Positions 7,207 through 15,486 of a stretch of 20,523 nt of DNA are shown one piece after another. The DNA comes from an uncultured Lachnospiraceae bacterium. GTDB taxonomy: Bacteria > Bacillota > Clostridia > Lachnospirales > Lachnospiraceae. The notes under the pieces are model-generated. The model saw only the letters and a list, made by a program, of their open reading frames with translations. It was not told the DNA's origin and did no database searches. The stretch lies in assembly GCA_947382415.1 (NCBI GenBank), contig CANCYO010000053.1, positions 1-20,523 of the forward strand, written 5' to 3'. The position numbers were made by a program, and so were the translations under genes. Each line of letters starts with the position of its first letter. Within the stretch, counting starts at the first letter, position 1.

Positions 7207-7755
7207 ATGCTGCCGCAGATATTCTGGGACATCGATCACAATATCCTTCTGGCTCTGCAGGCTGTGCGCACACCGGTTCTCGACGCGGCGTTTGGTTTTA
7301 TCACTTCTCTGGGGGATAAGGGCTTTATCTGGATATTGCTGTCAGTGCTGCTCTTATGCCGGAAGGACACACGGAGAACGGGGGTATTGTGCGCGCTGGC
7401 ACTGTTGGGTTCCCTGATTCTGAATAATATGGTCTTAAAAAATCTGGTGGGCCGCATGCGGCCCTTTGACCGTTATGAGGATCTCGTGCCGTTGATCATG
7501 CGGCCTGTAGATTTTTCCTTTCCGTCAGGGCATACGGGCAGCTCTTTTGCCGCCGCGGGGGTGATGTATGCGAAGCTTCCCCGAAGATATGGCGTTTTGG
7601 CCATCGTATTTGCGGCCATTATCGCGTTCTCCAGACTCTATGTGGGCGTCCACTATCCCAGCGATGTGCTGGCAGGGATGGCTACGGGACTTGTCATTGC
7701 GGTGTCTGTGTGTGCGGTGGAACAGCAGTTTTTCCGTTCAAAGTCCCCCGGCTGA
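7207..7755 (+). CDS. PAP2-family membrane phosphatase
   Basis: A 182-residue integral membrane protein with all three motifs of the type 2 phosphatidic acid phosphatase superfamily: KNLVGRMRP (K78, R85, P86), PSGH (106-109) and SRLYVGVHYPSD (S142, R143, H149). H149 is the expected nucleophile and H109 the acid/base. About five hydrophobic helices surround these motifs, which would face the outside. Likely substrates are lipid phosphates such as undecaprenyl pyrophosphate or phosphatidylglycerol phosphate; the sequence does not decide between them. The start codon lies 2 nt after the pyrF stop, and its Shine-Dalgarno GAGGAG is inside the end of pyrF. It converges with the AraC gene, which ends 33 nt away; no clear terminator is seen between them. 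Confidence 0.9.
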   Translation: MLPQIFWDIDHNILLALQAVRTPVLDAAFGFITSLGDKGFIWILLSVLLLCRKDTRRTGVLCALALLGSLILNNMVLKNLVGRMRPFDRYEDLVPLIMRPVDFSFPSGHTGSSFAAAGVMYAKLPRRYGVLAIVFAAIIAFSRLYVGVHYPSDVLAGMATGLVIAVSVCAVEQQFFRSKSPG

Positions 7756-7788
7756 CAGGGACAGTGCTTCCGAAACGCAACAGTCTGA

Positions 7789-8631
7789 TCATTTATTCTG
7801 TTTTCTCCATTCTCTCGGAGAGATTCCATAGATAGTCTTAAATGCACGTGAGAAATGAAGCTGATTTTCATATCCGACGGCAGAGCCGATCTCTGCTATG
7901 GAGAGGGAAGTCAGCTTTAATAGTTCCGCCGCTTTCACCATCCGGTAATTCATCAGGAATTCCTGGGGAGAACGGCCTATTGATTTGCGAAATATTTTGC
8001 CGAAATAGCTGCGGTTGATCCCGCAGACGGCGGCAATATCCTCTATGGTGATATCGTTCTGGAAATTCTGCTCGATGTAGTTGATGGCCTCTTTGATATA
8101 GTAATCGCTCATCTTTCCGCCTGACGTCAGTCTGGCAGATTTACAGGAACGGATCAGATAATCCCAGAACAGATAGAGATGTCCGATCAGATGAAATGGA
8201 GATTCGTCTGCGTGATGGATGATATACAGCATTTCATTCTTCATCTGCTCACGGATATCTTTGGAGTGGGGGTGGTACACAGGCGTATTCGGAGAAAGGT
8301 CTGTCAGATCCAGAGCTTCCTTCACGCGCAGCCCGTCGAATTCGATCCACAGATACTCCCAGGGGAGAGCCGTGTCGGCATAATAGGTGTTGATCTGTCC
8401 GGGAAAAATCAAAAATCCCTGACCGCTCTTGACGGAATAGGTCTGAGTCTCTCCTTTGGCATTATCCGCCATGAGTGTGCCCGTTCCCGACAGGACAAAG
8501 TGGAACAGATAGTGATTTCTGGCGGCCGGACCGAAGGAGTGCCCGGGGTCGCATTTCTCGTAACCGTATTGATACATGCTCAGGTCTATAAAGTTTTCAT
8601 TTGGAAAAATATTGAAGAAAATATTGCTCAT
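7789..8631 (-). CDS. AraC-family transcriptional regulator
   Basis: A 280-residue regulator. The N-terminal half (about 20-110) is an AraC-type cupin sugar-sensing domain (FHFVLSGTGTLMA, GQGFLIFPGQINTYYAD, PWEYLWIEFDGL). The C-terminal 100 residues contain two helix-turn-helix motifs (ITIEDIAAVCGINRSYFGKIF at about 194-214, and LSIAEIGSAVGYENQLHFSRAFK, ending in the family signature) that bind DNA. The frame is open back to 8742, but the ATG at 8631 is preferred: GAGGTG lies 7 nt before it and the extra N-terminus would be a spurious hydrophobic peptide overlapping the promoter. It is divergent from the alpha-galactoside transport operon, which it very probably controls, as in MsmR/RafR-type systems. 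Confidence 0.9.
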   Translation of the reverse strand: MSNIFFNIFPNENFIDLSMYQYGYEKCDPGHSFGPAARNHYLFHFVLSGTGTLMADNAKGETQTYSVKSGQGFLIFPGQINTYYADTALPWEYLWIEFDGLRVKEALDLTDLSPNTPVYHPHSKDIREQMKNEMLYIIHHADESPFHLIGHLYLFWDYLIRSCKSARLTSGGKMSDYYIKEAINYIEQNFQNDITIEDIAAVCGINRSYFGKIFRKSIGRSPQEFLMNYRMVKAAELLKLTSLSIAEIGSAVGYENQLHFSRAFKTIYGISPREWRKQNK

Positions 8632-8678
8632 AACCGGCACCTCACAGTGGAATATACCAAAATGCGTCATCATATGAT

Positions 8679-8687
8679 AGTATAGCA
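8679..8687 (-). promoter_or_regulatory. Extended -10 promoter for the AraC gene
   Basis: On the minus strand TGC-TATACT (8687-8679) is an extended -10 element with 5 of 6 matches; no good -35 is seen. The leader to the ATG at 8631 would be about 40 nt. Confidence 0.45.
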
Positions 8688-8731
8688 CAAAAATCAGCAT
8701 TGTGGTATAAAAAATGAAAAACAGGGCTATT

Positions 8732-8743
8732 TTTGCTAGCAAA
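8732..8743. promoter_or_regulatory. 12-bp perfect palindrome, candidate operator of the sugar operon
   Basis: TTTGCTAGCAAA is a perfect 12-bp palindrome located 10 nt upstream of the extended -10 of the transport operon, where a -35 element would be. A bound regulator could act on that promoter. AraC-family proteins often prefer direct repeats, so a different regulator is possible. Confidence 0.4.
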
Positions 8744-8749
8744 TTGGTA

Positions 8750-8758
8750 TGTTAGAAT
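8750..8758 (+). promoter_or_regulatory. Extended -10 promoter for the alpha-galactoside operon
   Basis: TGT-TAGAAT (8750-8758) is an extended -10 with 5 of 6 matches to TATAAT. The -35 region (TTTTTG or TTGCTA) is poor or badly spaced, which fits a promoter needing an activator. The leader to the ATG at 8807 is about 43 nt. Confidence 0.5.
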
Positions 8759-8806
8759 AGATATATCAAAAGCAGAACCTAAATATCACTGAGAGGAGAG
8801 GAAAAA

Positions 8807-10096
8807 ATGAGGACAGCCGGAAAACTGTTGGTAACAACGGGAATTGTTATGGGAATGCTGTGTCTCACAGGCTGCGGGCAGAGCGCGGCGGACGGTAAGA
8901 TCGAAGTAGAGCTGGTGTCTTACAAGCCTGAGGCGGTGGCGGCATTTGAGCAGATCGAGGAGCGCTTTAACGCCACGCATGACGACATTCACCTGACCAT
9001 CGATTCCCCAAATGAGGCAATGACGATCTTGAAGACGAGATTTATCAGAGAGGATTATCCCGACATTGTGGGTATCGGTGGAGACATCAACTACTCCAGC
9101 TTTCTGGATGCCGATTTGTTCATGGACATATCGGATCTGGAGGAAGTGGGGATGGTAAAGCAGTCTTATCTGGACATGGATAAGGAGCTGGAGTTTGTAC
9201 CGCTGGAGGGAACCTATGCGCTGCCCTATGCGGCAAACGCGGCGGGAATCCTGTACAATAAGGACATGTTTGAGGAGCATGGATGGGAAATTCCCGGGAC
9301 ATGGAGCGAATTTACCACCCTGTGTGAGGAGATTCAGGCGCAGGGTATTCAGCCCCTCTATTTTGGCTATAAGGATACCTGGACCTGCCTGGCGCCCTGG
9401 AATGCGCTGGCGGTGGGTCTGTCCGACTCGGACACCTGTAATCAGGTGAATCTGGGAAACACGACATTTGCACAAGCTTATCGCGAGACGGCCGAAAAAA
9501 TAAAAATACTTCTGGACTACGCGGAGCCCAATCCCTATGCCTACGGCTACAATGACGCCTGTACCGCCTTTGCCAGAGGGCAGTCGGCCATGTACCCCAT
9601 CGGCAGCTACGCCATACCTCAGATCAAGTCTGTGAATCCCGGCATGAATATCGATTCGTTCCCCTTTCCGGCCAATGAGACGGAGCAGGATAATGTTCTG
9701 AATTCCGGTATTGATCTGCAGTTCTGTGTGATGAAAAATTCCGATAAAAAAGAGGCGGTATACGAGGTGCTCCGCTTCCTGTATGAGGACGAGACCATTC
9801 AGATCTATCTGGACGATCAGGGCGGAGTGGCATGTAAGGAGGGAGAGTTTGAGATCCCCGCAGAGCTCGAAGGCATGAGGGCCTATATTGAAGCCGACAG
9901 AATGGCCGATTTCCAGGATCATCATTATCCCAGCGAGATGAGCGTGGATGCCATGATACAGACCTTTTTGCTGGACGGCAGCGCCGGTTCGGTGGACACT
10001 TTCCTGCAGCGGTTTGACACAGAATGGAAGCGCTATAACAGAGATCTGATCAGAAAAGTACAGCAGTATCAGCAGGAGAAGGAGGGGGCGCGATGA
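8807..10096 (+). CDS. Carbohydrate ABC transporter substrate-binding lipoprotein
   Basis: A 429-residue extracellular binding protein of the family 1 (MalE-like) type. The signal peptide ends in a lipobox LTGC with C23 as lipidation site. The mature part shows family features: a first lobe with DYPDIVGIGGD, the hinge region ALPYAANAAGILYNKDMFEEHGW (about 140-160, typical of oligosaccharide binders) and FARGQSAMYPIGSYAIPQI (about 247-265). It captures the sugar outside the membrane and hands it to the two permeases that follow. The downstream GH36 enzyme suggests alpha-galactosides such as raffinose or melibiose; that substrate is inferred from context. GAGGAGAGG precedes the ATG. Its stop overlaps the next start by 4 nt. 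Confidence 0.92.
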   Translation: MRTAGKLLVTTGIVMGMLCLTGCGQSAADGKIEVELVSYKPEAVAAFEQIEERFNATHDDIHLTIDSPNEAMTILKTRFIREDYPDIVGIGGDINYSSFLDADLFMDISDLEEVGMVKQSYLDMDKELEFVPLEGTYALPYAANAAGILYNKDMFEEHGWEIPGTWSEFTTLCEEIQAQGIQPLYFGYKDTWTCLAPWNALAVGLSDSDTCNQVNLGNTTFAQAYRETAEKIKILLDYAEPNPYAYGYNDACTAFARGQSAMYPIGSYAIPQIKSVNPGMNIDSFPFPANETEQDNVLNSGIDLQFCVMKNSDKKEAVYEVLRFLYEDETIQIYLDDQGGVACKEGEFEIPAELEGMRAYIEADRMADFQDHHYPSEMSVDAMIQTFLLDGSAGSVDTFLQRFDTEWKRYNRDLIRKVQQYQQEKEGAR

Positions 10097-10968
10097 AAAA
10101 GAAGATGTCGAATCGAGATAAGACGTTCTGGGCGGTTATCATTCCGGTGTTGGTTTTGTTCTTTGCCTTCAACACCCTGCCCATGATAAAGGGTATCGTA
10201 TACAGCTTCACGAATTACAGGGGCTATGGAAGCTATGACTATGTGGGGCTGAGAAATTATATCGATCTCTTTACCGACGCCAGAGTGGGGAAGAGCTATC
10301 TGTTTACCTTCAAGTACGCGCTGGCCGGAACCGTGCTGGTCAATGTGCTGAGTCTGGTCATGGCTCTGGGCCTCAACAGCAGGATCCGGTTCAAGAGCGC
10401 GCTCAGAGGCATTTACTTTGTGCCTAATATTCTGGGCGGACTGGTAATCGGTTACATTTTCAGCTTTATTTTCACATACATCCTTCCGGCTGTGGGCAAT
10501 GCCTTTCATATCGGCTTTCTCCAGAACAGTATTCTGGCCAGCGAGAAATACGCGTGGATCGGCGTACTGATCGTGGGCGTGTGGCAGGCGGTAGCCATGA
10601 ACACTATCATCTATATCTCAGGCCTGCAGACGGTTCCCCAGGATGTGTATGAGGCCAGTATGCTGGACGGCGCGGGCAAGTGGAAGGAGTTCTGGTCGGT
10701 GACATTTCCTCTGGTGATGCCCTTTGTGACCATCAATCTGGTGCTGAGTACCAAGAACTTCCTGATGGTGTTCGATCAGATCATGTCCCTGACAAAGGGA
10801 GGCCCTGCACAGAGCACGGAGTCTATCTCCTATCTCATCTACCGAAACGGAATGGACGGAGGCCAGTTCGGTTTCCAGAGCGCCAACGCAGTACTTTTCT
10901 TTGTTGTGATCGTGGCGATTTCCATTTTCCAGATGACCGTTATGAATAAGAAGGAGGAACAGTTATGA
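10093..10968 (+). CDS. Sugar ABC transporter permease, MalF/MsmF type
   Basis: A 291-residue inner-membrane permease with about six hydrophobic helices, starting with AVIIPVLVLFFAFNTLP (14-30). The cytoplasmic EAA loop that contacts the ATPase is at about 187-210 (EASMLDGAGKWKEFWSVTFP). ISYLIYRNGMDGGQFGFQSA near the C-terminus is typical of the first permease of CUT1 transporters. It overlaps the binding-protein gene by 4 nt (ATGA) and the second permease gene by 4 nt, so the three proteins are made together. No ATPase gene is present in the operon; such transporters usually share an MsmK/MalK-type ATPase encoded elsewhere. Confidence 0.94.
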   Translation: MKKKMSNRDKTFWAVIIPVLVLFFAFNTLPMIKGIVYSFTNYRGYGSYDYVGLRNYIDLFTDARVGKSYLFTFKYALAGTVLVNVLSLVMALGLNSRIRFKSALRGIYFVPNILGGLVIGYIFSFIFTYILPAVGNAFHIGFLQNSILASEKYAWIGVLIVGVWQAVAMNTIIYISGLQTVPQDVYEASMLDGAGKWKEFWSVTFPLVMPFVTINLVLSTKNFLMVFDQIMSLTKGGPAQSTESISYLIYRNGMDGGQFGFQSANAVLFFVVIVAISIFQMTVMNKKEEQL

Positions 10969-11807
10969 CAGAGAAAGCCCGCAAGACAAATTGGGTGCTG
11001 ACGGTGGTGCTGATTATTGGAACCGTCACGGTATTTTTCCCCTTATATATGGCGTTTATCATCGCTTTCAAACAGCCCAGTGAGATGACCAACGATGTGG
11101 CGGGAGCGCTGGCACCCCCGGCAAGCTGGAGTATAGACAATTTCAGGCAGGCCATGGAGGTCACGGACTTCTGGCATTCTCTGGGCAACAGCCTGCTTAT
11201 CACACTGACCACCATTGTGCTGTCCATTTTGATCCATTCCATTGCCGGCTATGTGATCGGCAGGGGCATGGCGCATAAAAAGAGCTTCCGCTTTATTTAT
11301 CTCTATATTGTCAGCGGTATGTTCGTCCCGTTTTCCATACTGATGATGCCTCTGGTCAAGCAGACGGCTCAGATGGGACTCGGAAACCGCGCGGGGGTCA
11401 TTCTCTTATATCTGGTATTTTATATGCCGATGAATGTACTGCTCTATACGGGATATCTTAAGAATATCCCGGTGGCTCTGGAGGAGGCTGCGGATATTGA
11501 CGGGGCCAGCACCTGGAAAACCTACTGGAAGATCGTTTTTCCGATGATGATGCCCATGCATGCCACGGTGGCCATTCTCACGGCGCTTGGCACCTGGAAC
11601 GACGTTATGACGCCTCTGGTGATCATGTCGGGAACGGGACAGAATACTCTGCCGCTGGCACAGCTCAATTTCCAGACGCAGTTCGGCACCAATTATAATC
11701 TGGCCTTTGCCTCCTATATTCTGGCATTGATACCGATTCTGATATTCTATATCATCTGCCAGAAACAGATCTTAAACGGTGTTGCCAACGGAGCTGTAAA
11801 AGGTTAG
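10965..11807 (+). CDS. Sugar ABC transporter permease, MalG/MsmG type
   Basis: A 280-residue permease forming the second half of the membrane channel. It starts with a short cytoplasmic tail and a helix (VLTVVLIIGTVTVFFPLYMAF, about 11-31), then the family's SIDNFRQAMEVTDFWHSLGNSL periplasmic-facing segment. The EAA loop is at about 171-197 (EEAADIDGASTWKTYWKIVFP), and the C-terminus ends LNGVANGAVKG, very typical of MalG-like permeases. It begins inside the stop of the first permease gene (4-nt overlap) and is followed 46 nt later by the alpha-galactosidase gene, with no terminator between them. Confidence 0.94.
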   Translation: MTEKARKTNWVLTVVLIIGTVTVFFPLYMAFIIAFKQPSEMTNDVAGALAPPASWSIDNFRQAMEVTDFWHSLGNSLLITLTTIVLSILIHSIAGYVIGRGMAHKKSFRFIYLYIVSGMFVPFSILMMPLVKQTAQMGLGNRAGVILLYLVFYMPMNVLLYTGYLKNIPVALEEAADIDGASTWKTYWKIVFPMMMPMHATVAILTALGTWNDVMTPLVIMSGTGQNTLPLAQLNFQTQFGTNYNLAFASYILALIPILIFYIICQKQILNGVANGAVKG

Positions 11808-11852
11808 AATAATACAGGCAGTACAGGATTATTTTGAAAGGACAGGAAAATT

Positions 11853-14033
11853 ATGGCTATTTCGGTGGAGAACGGTGTGTTTCATTTAGAGACCTCGCAT
11901 ACGCTGTATCAGATGAAGGTGGATTCCATGGGGGTGTTGCTCCATTTGTGGTATGGGGCAAAGACGGACTGCTGTATGGATTATCTGTTGGATTATCCCG
12001 ATGTGGGTTTTTCGGGCAATCCCTATGAGGTGGGAAACGAGAGGACTTATTCGCTCAACACACTGCCGCTGGAATATGCGGCGGGGGGCGCGGGGGATTA
12101 CCGCGTCCCCGCCGTCTCCGTGACACATGCGGACGGAAGCGGCGCTTTAGACCTGCGTTTTAAAGAGTATCAGATCAGGCAGGGAAAATACGCCATACCG
12201 GGACTTCCCGCGGTGTACGCGAAGGATGACGAGGCACAGACTCTGGAGATCATACTGGAGGACGCATTGTCCGCGGTGGAGGTCAGTCTCCTGTACGGGG
12301 TGCTTCCCGGGGAGGATGTGATCACCAGAGCGGTTGTGGTGAGAAATAACGGTAAATCCTGCATTCGGATCAATCGGGTTCACAGCCTGTGCATGGACAT
12401 CCCCCGGGGAGAGTGGGAATGGGTACATTTTCACGGGAGACATGCCATGGAACGGCAGATGGAGAGAAGTCCGCTGATCCACGGCATTCAGGAAAACGGC
12501 AGTATCAGAGGAACTTCCAGCCATCAGCAGAACCCGGCCGTGCTTTTGTGCGAGAGAGGCTGCACGGAGACAAACGGTTTTTGCATGGGAGCGGCTCTGA
12601 TGTACAGCGGAGGGTTTCAGACACAGATTGAACGGGATCAGGTGGATCAGGTGCGGATGGTGATGGGGATTCATCCCGAAACCTTCGCGTGGAAACTGAA
12701 TCCGGGGGAGAGCTTTCATGCGCCGGAGGTGATCCTGTCCTGCTCTGAGCAGGGTATGGGGGAGCTGACCCACCGTTTTCACCATGTCATTCGCCATCAT
12801 GTGTGCAGAGGAGCATATAAGCTCTCCCAGAGGCCCGTTCTCATCAACAACTGGGAGGCCACTTATTTTGACTTCGACGACGCCAAGATAGAAAGGATCG
12901 CGGAGCAGGCCGCGGAGCTTGGCATTGACATGCTGGTGCTGGACGACGGATGGTTTGGCAGGCGCGACGACGACATGTCGGGTCTGGGGGACTGGTTTGT
13001 AAACGAGAAAAAGCTGCGGGGAGGTCTGGACAGACTCATCGGGCGGATCAATGAAATGGGTATGAAATTTGGTCTGTGGTTTGAGCCGGAGATGGTCTCC
13101 GAGGACAGCGAACTCTACAGAGAACACCCGGACTGGGCCATCCGCATTCCCGGGAGAGATCCCGTGAGAGGCAGATATCAGCTTGTCCTGGATCTGTCCA
13201 GACCGGAGGTAGTGGAGTATCTCTATCAGGTGATGAGCCGGATGCTTGGAGAGCACCATATCGAATATGTCAAATGGGATATGAACAGGAGTATCTGCGA
13301 CTGGTATACGGCGGGGCTTGCGGCGGATTGTCAGGCTGAGATGCCGCACCGGTATGTTTTGGGACTTTATCAACTCCTCGAGAGACTTACCGGAGAATTC
13401 CCCCATGTGCTGTTCGAGGGCTGCAGCGGGGGAGGCGGAAGATTTGACGCGGGGATGCTGTATTACTGTCCGCAGATCTGGTGCAGTGACAACACAGACG
13501 GCCATGACAGAACCCTGATTCAATACGGTACGGGCTTTTTCTATCCCATCTCATCGGTGGGGGCCCATGTGTCGGCGGTTCCGAACCATCAGACCGGGCG
13601 GGTCACTTCCCTTCACACCCGCGCAACGGTGGCCATGGCAGGGAGCTTCGGGTATGAGCTGGATCTGAACATGTTAAGCGGGGAGGAGAAGGCGGAGGTG
13701 GCTCTCCAGATACAGAATTATAAGGGGTATCAGGAGCTCATCCACAACGGTCTCTATTACCGCCTGAGCAATCCGTTTGAGGAGAACGGGGCGGCGTGGG
13801 CCTTCGTCTCCGGGAATCAGAATAAAGTGCTGGTTCAGGGTGTGATATTCAGGGCGGCCGCCAATGTTCTGCGTCCGCGCCTCCGGCTGGCCGGACTGAA
13901 GCCGGAGGCGGCATACAGGTCATTGCAGGACGGCCGGACCTATACGGGCCGGGCCCTGATGACGGGCGGAATCCTTCTGCCCCAGATCAAGGGGGACGAC
14001 GCGGCGTTTGAGATCTGCCTGGAGGAAGTCTGA
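11853..14033 (+). CDS. Alpha-galactosidase, glycoside hydrolase family 36
   Basis: A 726-residue cytoplasmic enzyme (no signal peptide) that removes terminal alpha-1,6-galactose from sugars such as melibiose and raffinose. The layout matches GH36: an N-terminal beta-sandwich (1 to about 330), a TIM barrel with WEATYFDFDD and VLDDGWFGRRDDD (D364-D365), then a C-terminal beta domain. The nucleophile is D476 in YVKWDMNR and the acid/base D546 in CSDNTDGHDR; the C-S-G-G-G-G-R-F-D substrate-binding motif lies between them. Length (about 730) is normal for the bacterial tetrameric group. AAAGGACAGG precedes the ATG. It is the last gene of the operon and hydrolyses what the upstream transporter brings in. 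A strong terminator follows 24 nt downstream. Confidence 0.96.
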   Translation: MAISVENGVFHLETSHTLYQMKVDSMGVLLHLWYGAKTDCCMDYLLDYPDVGFSGNPYEVGNERTYSLNTLPLEYAAGGAGDYRVPAVSVTHADGSGALDLRFKEYQIRQGKYAIPGLPAVYAKDDEAQTLEIILEDALSAVEVSLLYGVLPGEDVITRAVVVRNNGKSCIRINRVHSLCMDIPRGEWEWVHFHGRHAMERQMERSPLIHGIQENGSIRGTSSHQQNPAVLLCERGCTETNGFCMGAALMYSGGFQTQIERDQVDQVRMVMGIHPETFAWKLNPGESFHAPEVILSCSEQGMGELTHRFHHVIRHHVCRGAYKLSQRPVLINNWEATYFDFDDAKIERIAEQAAELGIDMLVLDDGWFGRRDDDMSGLGDWFVNEKKLRGGLDRLIGRINEMGMKFGLWFEPEMVSEDSELYREHPDWAIRIPGRDPVRGRYQLVLDLSRPEVVEYLYQVMSRMLGEHHIEYVKWDMNRSICDWYTAGLAADCQAEMPHRYVLGLYQLLERLTGEFPHVLFEGCSGGGGRFDAGMLYYCPQIWCSDNTDGHDRTLIQYGTGFFYPISSVGAHVSAVPNHQTGRVTSLHTRATVAMAGSFGYELDLNMLSGEEKAEVALQIQNYKGYQELIHNGLYYRLSNPFEENGAAWAFVSGNQNKVLVQGVIFRAAANVLRPRLRLAGLKPEAAYRSLQDGRTYTGRALMTGGILLPQIKGDDAAFEICLEEV

Positions 14034-14057
14034 GAACTGCGGTAAAAAGTGACATAT

Positions 14058-14101
14058 TGCCCATGTGGCTGTAGGGATATGGCCATGTGGGCAGTTTTTT
14101 T
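14058..14101 (+). terminator. Intrinsic terminator of the alpha-galactoside operon
   Basis: TGCCCATGTGGC (14058-14069) pairs with GCCATGTGGGCA (14082-14093) except for two central mismatches, giving 6+4 bp around a 12-nt loop, and is followed by seven T (14095-14101). It also insulates the AT-rich cassette downstream. Confidence 0.8.
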
Positions 14102-14125
14102 GCGTATTTTGGGCCAGATGTTTGA

Positions 14126-14154
14126 TTGAACGCTATTAAATAATGTGCTACAAT
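14126..14154 (+). promoter_or_regulatory. Promoter of the Septu-like cassette
   Basis: TTGAAC (14126-14131, 4 of 6) and TACAAT (14149-14154, 5 of 6) are 17 nt apart, and TGC directly before the -10 makes it an extended -10. Transcription would start near 14161, 45 nt before the ATG at 14206. Confidence 0.65.
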
Positions 14155-14162
14155 TGATATTG

Positions 14163-14191
14163 ATTAATTTATTTGGAAAAAATAAATTGAT
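14163..14191 (+). promoter_or_regulatory. Leader hairpin abutting the ptuA ribosome binding site
   Basis: ATTAATTTATT (14163-14173) pairs with AATAAATTGAT (14181-14191) over 11 bp with one T-G wobble and a 7-nt loop. The right arm ends directly against the Shine-Dalgarno GGAGGTG (14192-14198). It fills almost the whole predicted 5' leader. It is AT-rich and so of modest stability; it could tune translation or be a dyad operator. Confidence 0.5.
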
Positions 14192-14205
14192 GGAGGTGTT
14201 TTACA

Positions 14206-15486
14206 ATGCGGTTGCTGGAGTTGACATTAACGAATTTTCAGATTTTTACAGGCGAAAAATTTGATTTGGATGGTAAAAGTACGGTTATTTTCGGAATAAA
14301 TGGTACTGGTAAATCAACAATATTATCTGCGATTATTTATTTGAACAGGGTATGGATCAACCGTCTGAATCCTTCGCAGGGCAAAGCCTTTATGACGTTT
14401 TCTGATGATCTGATCACAATAGGACAATCGCAGTTGCTGATTCAGGGTTTGGTGGAAATTGAAGGGATGCCTTATTCGTTGTTGAGAATTCACGAGAGAT
14501 CAAAAAAGAACCAGAGAAAAGGCCTGCTATCTTATCACAGTGGGAAATACGCTAAATTTACGGAAGATTTTGAACATTCATTTTTACAGGATGAAACGAC
14601 GAATATGCCGATTTTTGCATATTATGGCACAAATCGTTCTGTGTTGGACATTCCTGACAGAATCCGGACAAAACATGATTTTGATAAACTGTCTGCTCTG
14701 GAGAGAGCAATAGAAAACAAACTGGATTTTCGTACCTTTTTTGAATGGTATCGTGAGCGGGAAGCGCATGAGGTGATTGAAACGAGGGAAAGTAATGATT
14801 TGAATTATTATGATCCGTTGTTAAAATGTGTTCGCAACGCTATAGAAGCAATGATAGGAAATGTTACGAATTTAAGGATCAAAAGAAATCCTGTGAGAAT
14901 GGTGGTAGACAAATCCGGGAAAGAAATCCGGGTTGATTTACTGTCAGATGGAGAAAAATGTACGCTTGCCATGTTCGGAGATTTGGCGAGAAGACTGGCG
15001 CTTGCCAATCCGGGTCTGGAAAATCCTTTAGAGGGAAGGGGCATTGTATTAATTGATGAAATTGAACTGCATATGCATCCATCATGGCAAAGAAAGGTTT
15101 TACGGGTCCTGAGGGATACGTTTCCCAATATCCAGTTTATTGTCACAACACATTCGCCGCAGATTTTAGGTGAAGCGGATGATCGGTATAATATTTTTGT
15201 GTTGTCCGAAAAGCAGGGCGGAGGTTGTGAGGTCAGGTCCATAGAGCGCATGGATGGGTACGACAGTAACATGATTCTTGAAAAATATATGAATACAGAT
15301 TCCAAAAACGCAGCCATAAAAGCGATGATAAGTGATATAAACCGTCTGATCGCGAAAAAGAAGTATAGCGAAGCGGAAGTTTTGCTGGAACGCCTGGAAG
15401 AAATAGCGGGAACTATGGACGAAGAATGTATTTTGGCCAGGGGATTTTTAAAGAGGAGCAGATTACTGGATGAAAAGAATCAATAA
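14206..15486 (+). CDS. ptuA: Septu-type anti-phage ATPase, PtuA-like
   Basis: A 426-residue ABC/SMC-like AAA ATPase. The start LLELTLTNFQIF is the usual first strand of these proteins. Walker A is GINGTGKST (30-38, K36), the ABC-like signature LSDGEK (246-251), Walker B GIVLIDEIE (279-287, D284, E285) with following HMHPSWQ, and the H-switch TTHSP (314-318). The C-terminal tail GYDSNMILEKYM (351-362) and the helical end resemble ATPases paired with HNH nucleases in Septu and in retrons using PtuAB. The partner HNH gene overlaps by 17 nt. In Septu the ATPase holds and restrains the nuclease until infection. No reverse transcriptase is near, so a retron is unlikely. Base composition is far more AT-rich than that of its neighbours. 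A solitary OLD-like or other ATPase is the alternative. Confidence 0.85.
   Translation: MRLLELTLTNFQIFTGEKFDLDGKSTVIFGINGTGKSTILSAIIYLNRVWINRLNPSQGKAFMTFSDDLITIGQSQLLIQGLVEIEGMPYSLLRIHERSKKNQRKGLLSYHSGKYAKFTEDFEHSFLQDETTNMPIFAYYGTNRSVLDIPDRIRTKHDFDKLSALERAIENKLDFRTFFEWYREREAHEVIETRESNDLNYYDPLLKCVRNAIEAMIGNVTNLRIKRNPVRMVVDKSGKEIRVDLLSDGEKCTLAMFGDLARRLALANPGLENPLEGRGIVLIDEIELHMHPSWQRKVLRVLRDTFPNIQFIVTTHSPQILGEADDRYNIFVLSEKQGGGCEVRSIERMDGYDSNMILEKYMNTDSKNAAIKAMISDINRLIAKKKYSEAEVLLERLEEIAGTMDEECILARGFLKRSRLLDEKNQ

Noticed and set aside
6131..7273. 380-codon minus-strand open frame across the nrdD end and pyrF
   Set aside because: Spans two well-supported plus-strand genes and has no domain of its own.
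12147..13523. A 458-codon minus-strand open frame
   Set aside because: Antisense to the GH36 gene, whose catalytic motifs fix the true frame; no recognisable domain or ribosome binding site.
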